Assembly: GCA_036785705.1 (NCBI GenBank)
Contig: JAWUZG010000359.1
Coordinates: 1 to 64,000 of the forward strand
Origin: Acanthornis magna
Taxonomy: Eukaryota; Chordata; Aves; Passeriformes; Acanthizidae
Reading direction: 5' to 3'
Length of the DNA: 64,000 nt
A model generated the notes under the pieces. The model did not search any database and had not been told where the DNA came from. It saw nothing but the letters and a program-made list of their open reading frames with translations. Each line of letters starts with the position of its first letter. The first letter of the stretch is position 1. The position numbers and the translations under genes are program-made. Positions 37,730 through 50,380 of this stretch are shown piece by piece.

Positions 37730-40700
37730 TGATATTGAATGTGTTTAACTTCACATAAATGCAGCACTTGGTTTTAAGTGTGCAGTTTCACAGCTCAGCA
37801 AGATTTCTTTGCTCTTAGTGACAGCGGAAAACAATGGATGTCACACTATACCAAAACTTTCAGGTTTAAGACAATGCTCTGCCAACTTCCAAACTACATT
37901 AGAACAATCCACAGAGACATTTGAAGAAGGAAATATGGAAAACCAGAATGAAACCGGGCAAATAGCACACAGAACCAAAAATCATGCCAAAGCATTCAAA
38001 TAATGAACTTCTAGTATCTCCTCTGTATTGGAGAGGTAGACTGGATTGAATGTTCATCCCTATATTATATTTCACAATCATGAACTTGGGTAGGGGCCAT
38101 GCAAAAAATTTAAAAAGTTTCAGTAAAACTTTATAAAATGCCTTTTAAGACTTTCTATAAACTCTCCCAGGACAAACCCAGATGCCTTTCACCTGCTGCC
38201 CCAGTGTAAAAAACTCAGTGGAAGGCATGCAAACCTCACCAGAAAGTCTGGGCACTTGGTCACAGTGTTATTCTAAGATAGAAGGAAATTTGGAAGCTAC
38301 TTGTCTCCACTTTTTCCTCCAATCCTAAAATGTCAGCAGGATTTATGAAGGAAACATTACTTAATAAAGGAAGACTTGCTTCTTTTCAAACTTTTATGGA
38401 AATGACATTGCAAAACATATTTAGCATCCAACCATGAACAATGAGTTCAACGTCAAATAACCATAGTGCGTGGCACAATTTACACTTACAAAGCCTTCAA
38501 GTTCTTCCAGAACAGCAGCAGTGCAGGGAAGATTCTCATCTGTAATTTCAGAAATTAATCCAATGCATCAAGCCTACACCACTCACTCCCTTGAAAGATG
38601 CTCTTAACAAACTGAATTGCTTGCTTTTATTGTGACCTGACAGAAATTGAAGCATTTTGTTTAGATTTCCCCAAAATAAATCCAAATATTTCAGCAAAAG
38701 CAGGTGGGTTCCCACGTGATAACTTGATTTTAATGGAATTTCCTTTTCCTTTGTAGATTTACTGGGAGAAGGCTGCAAATAAAATACAAATTTCACAATC
38801 ACTGGAAGCGTAAAAGCTGACTGGATAATTCACTCAGTTATTAAGAAACAATATTGATGAATGGGAACCCAAGTCTAAAAATTAACAATGCATGTAAGAA
38901 AACAACAAAAATGCTGCTCTTTTCAGTAATGCAAATATGAAGTAATGAATGCATACAACTAAAAGGAACAGAAACTGCTCCCTCAGCAAGACGCGTTGCA
39001 TATGAGAGGGAGGGCTCAGGTTAAGCTTGGTTCCAGAATTCTGATCTCTCTTGGGCTTACATAAGGGACAAAAGTAAGATATCAACAAGCAACGCCATTT
39101 CTCCTAACTCAGCCACAATAAACAGAGAAAGGGGGTGGCAGCCCTGACTGTGATCTTGCCAAGTCATATCCAAAGGACTCTAGGAGAAGTTGAGTGTTTG
39201 CCTGATCGTCCCAATAATTTAAAATTAAAAAAAAAAATAAATTGTAAAGCTCGTATGCTAGCACCTTGGGCATCTTCTGGCATATCTTCTTTCTCACTCA
39301 TGTTTTGTCTGAAGTAAATTCTATTTAATCTTGTCATAAAAATAACAGGAATTTAAAGCACAATGTTTATTTGCAAGTACTTTTGGTAGCACTAAATTCC
39401 AGAGGCTTTTCTCTGGGACATGGCTTTTCCTCGAGGCACCTGTTGACAGAGGGAGAAGCAAATGTCAAGCATACCTGCAGGCACTTCATGCAGGATCCTG
39501 GCAGGCATTCTGCTACCAATCCAGCCGACTACAGTAGCTCCCATGACTGGGTACACCTTCCTCTGAAATACTTGCTTGCAATTTTGTTCCCCTGCCAACT
39601 TGTTAAAAAAACATCCAAAGCTAATCAAATGTTTTTGTTTGGTTTTGGCTGCTTCCTTATCAAAACTTTACAAAACTTTAATCTCAGCCTCATGAGCCCT
39701 GCAGCTGTAAATTAATTGAATAAAATTTGCAAACATTATGCATTGATAAAGCACTTCCAAGACTTTTCCCTATTCAGTTGACTTAGCTGCTTGGCATGAC
39801 AGGTTTGCTTGACATGAGTTCAGAGCCTCTGGAAACCTTCCTAATCCCACTCTCCAGGCCTTGTGCCTATTCATGGAACCATGTCAACCCAACTCCAGAA
39901 AATTAATAAATCTTAAATGATTTTAAGCCCTCAGAATAATCCCTTGGTACACATTCCACCTTTACATTGCAAGCATCTTGTTGCACAGAATAACTCTTAT
40001 TTGAAAGACCTAAGAAGAAACCAGTCTAGTCCCCAAAGTTATTAACATTTAATAAAATATCTCACTTAAGATTATTGTGGGTTGAAGCATAATTGCATTT
40101 GCTACCATCATTCTGAAGTCATCTGTTTATCTTTCAGTGCAATATTTCGATATCAGTGTTCAAACTAAATATTTTCAATGGAATCACTGGATGATTCCTT
40201 TTATACTAAAGAACAAAAAAATCTCTTCTGTCCATATAGCAATCCATAAAGACCCTCATCCTCCCCATTTCAGCTAATATTTTTGATTAGACCACAAAGC
40301 ACAACTATTCTGACACATTATACTGGTACCAAAATAAGATGATTTCTTACATTCTCTGCAGGAGTAGAAGTAAAAACTATACATATTTTATGAAATATTG
40401 GGCTGCATGGTAAAGGAGTTTTCTTAAATATTTATCTGTTTAGTATTTTTAAACCAACTTTTAAATAATAATCTGTTGGAACTACAATAGTCTTTATGCT
40501 TAAAATAAAAATGAAAGTCCAAGCAACATCTCTGAGTCATACTTATTGGAGCTCACAGGCAAAGCACATGGAAGCAAATATCCAGGCTGTAAAGAAGTTT
40601 TTACATAAAGACATGAAATAAAATGGAGGTCTATATTGACCTATAGTACATATGTAAATAGCTCAGTGAAGTTTTGATAGGGATTAATTAATCCAAATAA

Positions 40701-43700
40701 CTTTATATCATCCCAAGATTCCTTTAATTTCTATTTGTGTGGGCATTTAACTAAAAAAACCATGATGCTAAAATGATTACAAAACCCACAAGTAGTACTC
40801 TTTTAAGAGTCAAAAAGTTTGTGAAAAGTATTGGGTGCTTAAGGAAGGGAGGACCAGCTGTTGCCAATACTGATATATCAGAAGAAAGTTTCAAAAAACT
40901 TCATGCATGCAACAAAAGAGTGTGATTCAAAACAAAGTCCATAACATAAAATACTGGAATCTATTCAGTCATGTAAGAGATGGAGAGAATACAAAATGTT
41001 GTTCATGTTTTGGCAGACTGATCATTTTAACAGAATCAGATCATCATTTGCATCAGACCCCTAAATCTACAGATGTGATGATGTCATGAAACTCCAAGAA
41101 AAATGTGTAAATAGATTTCAGAAGTCAGATCAGAGCTATTGAATGACACAAAGAAACATGGAAGAACAATGTTTTTTAGCTCATCTTACTCATAATTCAA
41201 TCAAGCGCTACAACTGGCTAATATTTCGTGGGCAATATTTAAGCAATAAAAACCAAAGTAAATTGGGGACCAAAAGAAAAAGCATTTTCAAAGGCATAGA
41301 ATACTTTCAGTGCCCTTTCCCCACATCAGGAAAACAGAATCTGGGCACATTACTACCATTTTTCCCTTGAAAAGCTCCCACATGAATCAGCTGTGCCCTT
41401 AAGACCAAGTATTTGAAATGCCTTAGACTAATTTTAGGAAGGAAAAAAATTCTAATATACTGTTACAATAACGCCCTTGGAGAGAATGACCACATGGGAC
41501 ACACAGTGTCACTGAACAAGGGACACCAGTGCCAGGGAAGAATATTGCACCAGTGTTACTCAGCTGATCCCTGGAAAAATAAAGGAAGCCTCACCAAATA
41601 AGGAGAAGAAGAAAAAAAATTGAAAATGGGTGCATTTTCAAAACTCAGGACTATTTAAGTTGGTTTCATGTACAAACCCAAACTTTTTAGCTGTGCCTTC
41701 TAGTTAGAAAAATATTAACCATGTGCCTAGTATTTTATTTATACAGTTCTAATCTTTATCTATCATGACACAGTCAAGTAGCTAAATCCAACTTAACCAA
41801 CACTTACTGCATTAAGGAAGCCAAAATACAAGTTTCTTCCTCTTCATAGTAATTGGGGAAAATTTTAGGTAATGCCAGAAATTTTTGCCTTTAATATTAT
41901 TTATTTAATGTTACTGAAATTTCTAGAACTTTGAGGGTATGAAGGCATTTTATACAAAGACTATCTGTATTTGTAGGCGGGGCACTGATGGAGGTCAGGG
42001 TAGTCTAGGTAATGATAAATCCTAAAACCTTGATATGAATTATATCTGAAGCACAGTGAGGAACCACAAGCAGTAAGACAGGTTTTTAAAAGCTCATTAT
42101 TTTGAGCCTATGTTTTCCTTTGAACCAATCCTTCAAAAAGGGTTCTGCTCTATTGCGTATCCCCTCAGAATCATTTGAAGAGCAATCCTTTTCATTTTCT
42201 CATCACCCAGGCATCCAATCCTAATTCCTCACACCAGCATTTCAACTGGTGGCAGTCAAGAAGGTAGGCAAGTTTATAAAACACCTGAAGTGAAGAGCAG
42301 GAACTCTGTTGTCACTTCCATGTGAGTGCTGGGGAAAATACTGAGGCAGGCTATGTATTTAATATCTTTTATTTTCATCTCTTTACAAGTCACATGACAT
42401 ACTCAAAATTCCGGCCAAATCAACCTCTTATACCTAATATCACGGTCTGTATACCATGTTATATTAGCTAGTTGGCAGGTTCTGTTGCTCATTTATCAAG
42501 ATGTTTAGGAATTAAGGGATGAATCTCTTTCTGTTTTCCTATTAGTGATACCGGTAAGCTCTGAATATGCTGGAAGAAAGGAGCTCCAAACCAGATAAAT
42601 TATATGGTTGCTTCAGTACACATAAATAGCAGAAAGGACTGCAAGCCTAAGAATTCATAAAGCCTGTGAGAGATGCAGAAGACCTCTGTTAAGTACAGCT
42701 AACAGCTGATATATTAATGATTTAGTTTTTTTAATGAAGACTGGTTTTTAAATATAGTGATGGTCCTATATAATTAACATGAAACTCAGGGCAACACTAA
42801 AGCTCACAAAATAGATGGATATGTTAAATAATCAGCAGATATCCCACTTCATCAGAATAAATTAACTTTGAAAGAAACACGATTAAAAAATTAAATCGTA
42901 GAAATTATAAAGTACATGGTTTCGCCCACTGTGAAAACTCTCAGACCATAATAATTGCATTTTTTCAATACATGTTCTTATCTAAGTCTTCTCAGATGTT
43001 TTATCATTACTGTTCATTATTTACAGCATATGACTGCCCCTTTGTAAAAGAGTAATGATTTGGAGGATTTTGCCATAGGTAACAAGCTTTTCTGGAAGAG
43101 AAGATACTCCTCATTTTCTCCTAGTTTCTCTTTATTCACAACATCTGCACAAACTGAAATAATATAAAGAGGATGCTGCAAAGAGTTGCCAAACAACACA
43201 AGGACAATTCCAATAGCAGCCCAGATGAAATCACTTTGTCCAGGCAGGTGGTCAGAAACTACTGTTTCAGCTTGTGATATTTCATTCCAACTCAGCAAAG
43301 TGCCTTCCTGCACCATTTGCTCTACCTCCACATGGCCCTGCCTCAAAGATATGTCCCAGTAGGAACACTAACTCGAAACACAGCAGGCATTTTCCTTTCT
43401 CCCTGTTCCAGTTTTGCTGCCTTGTTCTGAGGACAGAACATATAACATAGGGCTAAAATGGCACATTTTAAAAATATTTCAGAAGATAATGATGCAGTGG
43501 TAAAGCGGAGACCTTGCTCTTCAAGTAGAGTCTTAAATGTGATAAGCCAAATGAGTTAGAAATATAATCACCCTGTGCTGCTCTGGGGGGAGACTAAGAG
43601 CGGAGCTGGTGAGCCAGGAGCATGTGTAGACACAGGGATTCAGCTAGAAAATGGGCAGTGATGGCTGTATAACTCATGGGTGAGTCTGAAAGCTTTTCAG

Positions 43701-46578
43701 ATGATCAGAAAGTGAGCACTGCACTGATAAGAGTGCAAAATTTCATCTAATGATGGATAGGTTTTCTCTGAATTATTCGGACGTGATGCACCAAAATTGC
43801 TATATGTAAGTGGATGCCCTTGGAGGCATTTCCCACATGAAATAGAGACATAAAGCATTTAACTCACGTAAGTATGAAAGAAGAGGTAAAATTACACTAA
43901 AGCTGAAGACCAGATTATAAAATTTTTTTAAGAAGGAAAGAAATTAAATTAGAATGGCTTAGTTTTTTAGCTGCCTGAAGAGAAGAACAAATAAAAGAGA
44001 AAACAGATGAATATACTTAAAGCAGCACTATAAGTGCTGAGTATCTCCAGTCATGCAAGTCAATCTGTGCTCTGACCTTCAGAGGGTGAGCACCAATTCC
44101 CCAGCTTCACCTCTGCACCATTAGAAATTGTGCTGCAGGTACCTAATTTGTGTTTAAGTCACCATCTTTTGGCCATCCAAGCATCACAAAGAGATCAGGC
44201 CTTCAAAGAGTAAAAAAATAACATTCACTCCAGCTTTTAAAATGACTTATCAGTGAAATAAAGACACAGACAGTTTCAAATAACTAAACCAGAAATGAGA
44301 TCTGTCTTTGCAATGACTAGGGAGCAAGGGGACAGATTGCCTATATCCATCCCAAAGTGTCTTCATCCATTGCACAACAGACTATTTGTGAAGCTAATAT
44401 CATCAACAGTGTCTTCTATTCAGTTAAAAATCAAGTAAGAAAGGCAACACACTATTAGAAAACTGTAAATACTGCCCGAGGGTTTGCGTATGTAAGGATC
44501 AAGGTCTTTTGCAATTCTGCTGACGGATTATCACCCATTTAGTTATTGAGGTCTGTACAAATTATGGAGAGACATGCAAATGTAATTAGGAAGGCTAGTC
44601 TTTTAATGAACTAACAAGAAGTGCTATAGGTAGTTAGATACTTAATCATTGCTACCAGCAACACTAGAAGCTTTCTCATTAAAAAGTTAGTTTGCGAAGA
44701 CAATTTTTTTCAGGTGATGAAAAATGCATGTAGAAACTTAATACAAGTTAAATTATGATTTCTGCTCATTCTAGGCTTTCCCTTTATGCCAGAAAAATAG
44801 TAAGCAGTGTTCGGTTTCATTAGTCCCTTGGATGTGAAGGTAGCATGAAGTCATGGCTTCCCACCAACATACAGGAACAGGGAGAGTAGTGTAGTATAAA
44901 TTAACACAAAGGGCCAGACAAAATCACACTAGAGTCCATGGAAGAAGAAAAGCGTACATGTGACAAGACCACTGTCCATCTTCCAAAGTTCAAGCTGTAG
45001 TCAAACAGATGGGAATGTTACTTTTCACACAGCCCAGTTATGAGACGTAGTATTCACCATGTTAAACCTTGCTAGAGCAACCTTGCCAGAGCAGGTAAAA
45101 ATAAATTAATTTGGCTGTAGAGGTGCCATCCCAATTCTTTGGGACTTTATTCACTCAAGGCTGCACACTTATGTGTGGGAGAAAACTTTCTTGAGAGCAA
45201 GGGCTTAATGGCAGCAGTGCGATAGAAACTGAACTGCTCCCATCAGACCACAGCAGCACTTAACAAGAATCCAGGAACCAAGGAGTGTGCTGCAGGCTGT
45301 ACAATGGCACCTGTTTCATACAACTCTTTGAACAATTATTTTTTTTTCTTTTCTTTTTTTGTAAGACAAAGGTATTGAAATCATCAAATCATTCTGCAAT
45401 GTTATTGAAGCAAACCCAACCTTGTCTCAGCACATTAATGGCTTCAAATAAGCAAAGTTCAGTGATATTTCCAAAACATAATTGACATAACTGTGGAATT
45501 CCACTGTTGAAGTAGTAGGAATTAGATAGTAAATGTTACTATCTCAGGCTATTGATTTGTTACCTGTACATTGAACTAGGTCATGACTGAATGAAAGGCC
45601 ACTGTGAACCTGATGATGTTAGGATCTAGCATACAGCAGAACAAAAGGTTAGGTGAATTTAGACATTTTATCTCCTTCTAGAGGAACTTAATCTTCTAAC
45701 TTCTGAAAATAACCCCAGACCCACACATATTACTGATTTAACAACTTACAGAGTTTTCAGTAAAATCATAGTTGGAACTAAAATTTGATCCTTAGATGAA
45801 ACAAAAGAGAGAAAAGACAGCTCTTAAAATAGTTACTAGAAAAATTCTGAAGTATCCTTTTACTACTAATGTTATGTATACATTGTACCAATTACTTACA
45901 GGAGATGACAGGTATTAAAAATACATTTCAAACCTACACTGCATTTAACAGAATTTGAAATTCCTAAATTGATACAGCAAGTCATTTTATTTGCTAGTAA
46001 TCCATAAATTAACCATGGCTTAAAAAAGTCTGCCTTAAGTAATCACGAGTACTAATATGACATCATTTGCAATAAAAATCCTGCATTATTGTGAACTTAC
46101 TAACCTACCTAAAACCGAGTGTGCAAATCCTAGCATTATGAATGTTATTGGCAAAAGGTCTATTGAATTTAACAGCATCAAGGTTTGAGCCAGCACTTTT
46201 CTAGATTCAGAAATGTTTAATATAATAGAAATTCTGAAACTCTGGAAGGACCCTAAAACCAACTTGAATACAGTAAAAGTCAGTTTTCAATTCAAATTAG
46301 ACTGTGTTAGGAAAATTCAACAGAGAGAAGAAAAGAGCATATCTTTGTCTTTTTTACATAATTAAAACCTATAAATTGAAAACTGAATTGAAAATGAGAG
46401 CAGAAAATAAAGGCAATGATTAAATATTCACTGCATGTAAAGAGAAGCCCTTTAAATAAAGCTTTCATAGAGCAGCTGAGCTGATATCCTCTACTAAATT
46501 ATGTTGCTGTTATTCATAAGTGGTTTTGACAAGAGTCAAGTAGATGCAATAAAATAAAGTAGCATCATCAAATTTAAA
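37730..46578. other. Long unique stretch, no confirmed gene
   Basis: I recognise no repeat family in these 8.8 kb. Two places stand out. On the minus strand, 39392-39628 is a 78-codon frame whose TAG stop is followed within about 20 bases by AATAAA (read on the minus strand at 39371-39366), as in a decayed 3' exon. At about 44500-44720 there is an ATGCAAAT octamer next to a TAATTA core. A 109-codon minus-strand frame (43017-43346) has a hydrophobic segment but opens at TTG. The rest is AT-rich with many stops, including 41700-43000 and 43400-45280, where nothing is visible. Confidence 0.45.
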
Positions 46579-46597
46579 AATAATAATAATAAAAAAC
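46579..46597. repeat. Short (TAA)n microsatellite
   Basis: Four TAA/AAT units pass into an A run. Simple sequence. Confidence 0.8.
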
Positions 46598-48500
46598 CTT
46601 GGTAATTAATACAGCTCCACGTGACATTTAAAAAAAAAGCCAACAAAAGTGGGGGAAAATCCTAGTACAGCTGTGAAGAAGTTAGAAAATACCATGTACT
46701 GAACTTCCCACACTGACACCCAGATCCAGTTACCGTCCTATATTATCCTTCGGTCATGGCAGCAGCAACCAGCTCACATCTCTGGTAAAGGAAGACAAAT
46801 GTAATCTGAGCAGGGAGATTCCCAGTTTGAGCCTGGGACAATGTAATTGCCAACAGAGGACCCAAAGGGTGACTATACCTTGGAAGTTGTGCAACTTGCA
46901 CCAAAGAAGGGGCAAACCTAAGCCAGAGGACAAGCTACCTTTCCACCCGGGACCTTTCACATTACAATGAGGACATGGAAGAATTGCCTACGTGCCTGTA
47001 AACAAAATGACAGATTTCCAGCTTCTTAGTCAGCTGTAAGCTTCATGAAGTATTTCCTTGAACTATTTCCATTACTGAGCAGTAACTGATGTCCAGAAAC
47101 TACATTAGATGCCTCTAATCAACTGATACAATCGTTATGTCTATTCTACTAATGGTGCCTCAGATCAAATCCTCATAGCACTGCGAAAAGATAAGGAAAG
47201 AAATGGGAAGTTGTTGCCAGGAAACACAGGATTAATTCAGAGCAGTTTGAACACACACTAACACAGTAGTATTGGCTGCCTCTCACATAAGGCAAAAGAG
47301 GATGTTCAGCCTAAAAATATCCTTTGGAAGAAGAATCAGAAGAATTCCCCAAAAATCAAGATTTTAACATATACAGGGAAAAAAAATGGATTCACTCCCC
47401 CATACTAATTACAGTAATATACATACACCCCTTGCTATATTCTATTTATTTTTTTTAAATCACTTTCAAGGGGGAAATAGAAGTACTTTGAATCTTTCTT
47501 GATAAAGAAACAAAGAAATACTAGCTCAGAATCAAGCAGAAAGATCTTTTCCAGTTAGATAAAGAAGCTGGTGGAGCAACCATTGTCATGAGGATTGCTT
47601 TTAATTGTTCATTTCCAGGCAGTGAAATCTGTGGCTAATGGGGCTGCCCCACAACAGCTGCTAATACTCTAGAGACACTTTTTGATATTCCAGTTTCCAG
47701 CACAGTATTGCAGTACTGAGAGAAGTGCAGGTAAAAGCAGGACACTGCCAGGCAAACACACTTACCTGCACAACCCCTATAAACTATCCAGAGCAGGCAC
47801 ACATTAAGGACATTTACTTCTGAGGTTGATAAAACTTGTTTTACAGTACACCAGAGTCAGTAAAGGAAATTACTACCAACGACATTAGAAATGGACTGCC
47901 TTTTGTACTCAGTAATACTTTTTACAGTTTATGTCATGACCTAAAGCCCTAAAATTTTAACATACCATCAAGTGCCTTTTTAATGGTCTTTATAATCAGT
48001 CTTGTGGGACCAGGAAAGATGCAAATTGTAAACGGCACGTAACATTGGGCACATGCATTCATAAATATGTTTTACCCAATATCGCATTATTTGATTTCTC
48101 CAGACTAAAATAAATTAAGAGCAGGATTCAGATTTGAAAACAATGTACCTGTATAACACCAGGAAGTCTAATAGCTGTCCCTTCATATGCCTTTACCTAG
48201 CCAGAGCCAAAAGGAGGATGGGAAGTATGAAGCACAGAGGTTATAGAAATATTAAGAAGCACAAAGGTGCTCCTGTAATGCCACAGGTAAGATAGGGCAA
48301 GGTTCAGATTGAACAGTAGTATAAATACAAGAGGGAACAAAGTAGCAGGACACATTGTTTCCATGCTTCAAGCCCATTATGCTGCTATCATATCCCCTAG
48401 TAACAAGTTCTGAATCTCTAGGTCACTAAACCTCTCCTCACAGGTCAGACTCACAGTGCCCATGGAGGCAGAGCTGTCCTCTCTCATGCCAAGGGGTTGA
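46598..48500. other. Unique sequence, no gene seen
   Basis: Mostly AT-rich DNA with a less AT-rich patch at 46750-46990 that carries a 68-codon minus-strand frame of no recognisable product. No repeat family is identified. Confidence 0.55.
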
Positions 48501-49020
48501 TCTGGGTCTCAGTACCAACACACCAATGTAGCAGGTGATGACTTTAGACCTCTTCTTCCATCTGGGTTACCAGCAGGAGGCAAAGCTTGTGTTCCCTGTC
48601 CACATACAGGCTTGGCCTTCACAGAGCTGGCAGAGGCTGCAGCTGCTGCAATTATTTCGCAGCACTGTGACAAAAGCACTGGATGCCATAAGGATCGCTA
48701 TTGTGGCTGTGACAAGAATCCCTGCAGCTGTGACAAAGATCACTGTGGTGTCCTGCTGCATGCATGCTGGCAGAATCCACAGTGAAGCTCAGCGACACTT
48801 GCTCTGTAATCCCTATGACACAGACATTTATCCAGAAGGAGTTTTCCTAGCAAATCTAGAAGGCTCAGAGGATCAGGGATTTCCCTCTGAGGTCCAGCAG
48901 CTAACATCTCTAAGTTGGGTTACAACCCCACCATGCTGTGACTGCCAAAGTAAAAATATTAATGAGGTCAAAGTGATTCTGATGGAAGAAGGGCAGCAAG
49001 ATTTTTTTCCATGAGGTCAA
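48501..49020 (+). other. GC-richer segment with overlapping open frames upstream of CR1
   Basis: This contains the longest open frame of the window (48535-49014, 159 codons from ATG, no known domain). In another + frame, 48501-48785 stays open for 95 codons without an ATG and becomes cysteine-rich. At 48666-48746 seven cysteines fall within about 27 residues, including the pieces CHKDRYCGC and CDKNPCSCDKDHC. The minus strand of the same DNA gives a hydrophobic stretch. Much of this arises from a loose repeat of the string CTGTGACAA (near 48665, 48709 and 48728). It could be an extension of the CR1, an unrelated old element, or a chance result of the repeat. The CR1 reverse transcriptase becomes recognisable only downstream. 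Confidence 0.35.
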
Positions 49021-49039
49021 GATGGCTTTAGGGCTATTG

Positions 49040-50380
49040 CCATTGACAAAGTTCTCCAGCAGACAAATTTTCTACTGCTCCAGCTGGATCCCTACAAATC
49101 TATTCAACCTGATGGGATTCATCCAAGAATCCTCAAAGAGCTAGATAGCTCAAGAGTTGATATCATCACAAAACCTCTCTCAATAATTTTTGAGTGGTCT
49201 CGGGAATCTGGAGTGGTCCAGCTGACTGGAAGCTGGCAAATGCCCCAGTTTTCAAGAAGAGAAAGGAGGACCCTGGAAGCTACAGATCTGTCAGTCTCAC
49301 TTCAGTGCCACGCAAAGTTATGGAGATTATTTTGGAAGGTGTTGAAAAACACCTGAAAGACAACACAGTCATTGGTTACAGCCAGCACGGCTTCATGAGA
49401 GGAAAGTCGTGCTTATCAAACCTGATTTGCTTCTATGACAAAGTAACCCACTGAGTTGATCAGGGGAAGCCAGCTGATGTAACCTTTCTGTATTTCAGCA
49501 AAGCTTTGGATACCGTTTCTCAGAGGATCCTTCTGGACAAAATGTCCAGCACACAGCTGGATAAACACACCATGAGATGGGTGAGCAACTGGCTCATGGG
49601 TCGGGTGCAAAAGGTTACAGAGAATGGGGTGACACCAGACAGGGACCTGGCACTAGTGTCCATCAGACCCTGTGCTCATCGGCATCTTCATAAATGACTT
49701 GGATGCAGGACTGGAAGGGATACAGAGCAAGTTCACAGATGATACAAAGCTGGGAGGAGCTGAGAGAGGCCCTGCAGAGAGGCCTTGACAGTGGTGAGGA
49801 CTGGGCAGTCACCAACTGTACAGAGTTCAACAAAGGAAATCCAGGTGCCAGATTCTGCACCTGGGATGGGGAAGTCCTGGAGGTATGGACAGACTGGGGA
49901 ATGAGATAAAAGATATTAAGTTATTAGAGAGCATCCCAAAGAAGGGCCACGAAGATAGTGAAGGGCCTAGAGAGGAAGTTGTGTGCGGAGTGGCTGAGGC
50001 CTTGCTCTGTTCGGCCTGGAGGAGACCGAGGGGAGACCTCACTGCAGTTACAGCTTCCTCCTGAGGGGAAGAGGAGGGGCAGGCACTGATCTCTTCTCTG
50101 TGGTGACAGTGACAGGACCTGAGGGAATGCCCTGAAGTTGTGTCAGGGGAGGTTTAAGTTTAATTTCAGGGAAAGGATCTTCACCAGAGGGTGGTTGGGC
50201 ACTGCAACAGCTCCCCAGGGAAGCTGTCACAGCAACAAGGCCAACGGAGTTCAAGAAGCATTTGGACAATGCTTTCAGGCACATGGGGTGACTCTTGGGG
50301 TCTCCTGCGCAGAGCCAGGAGCTGGACTCAATGATCCTCGTGAATTCCTTCCAACTCAGCATATTCTGTGATTCTGTGTG
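49040..50380 (+). mobile_element. 5'-truncated, decayed CR1 LINE (broken reverse transcriptase)
   Basis: CR1 is the dominant bird non-LTR retrotransposon; its ORF2 encodes an endonuclease-reverse transcriptase. Only the RT part and the 3' end remain. Recognisable in order are a PDGIHPRILKEL block (~49110-49145), then after a frameshift FKKRKEDPGSY and VSLTSVP, SQHGFMRGKSCLSNLICFYD, an in-frame stop at 49452, FSKALDTVSQRILLDKM, FINDLDAG and the catalytic FTDD (GATGAT at 49738-49743, where FADD is usual). The GVPQGS region before it is degenerate or lost. After about 49860 a large part of the ORF is missing, and the sequence jumps to the LLE...RRATK...GL-like region and the 3' UTR. It ends with CCAACTCAGCATATTCTGTG and a second ATTCTGTG (50363-50378), the octamer repeat where CR1 reverse transcription begins. 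It cannot make a working enzyme. The 3' end resembles younger CR1 subfamilies. Confidence 0.95.

Noticed and set aside
39440..39474. Apparent intron (GTATGC...CAACAG) on the minus strand
   Set aside because: At 35 bp it is too short for a vertebrate spliceosomal intron.
43017..43346. 109-codon minus-strand frame with a hydrophobic segment
   Set aside because: Opens at TTG, no family recognised, no splice or promoter support.
46231..46275. CR1/SINE-like string CTCTGGAAGGACCCTAAAACC
   Set aside because: Only about 12-15 bases match; expected by chance at this window size.
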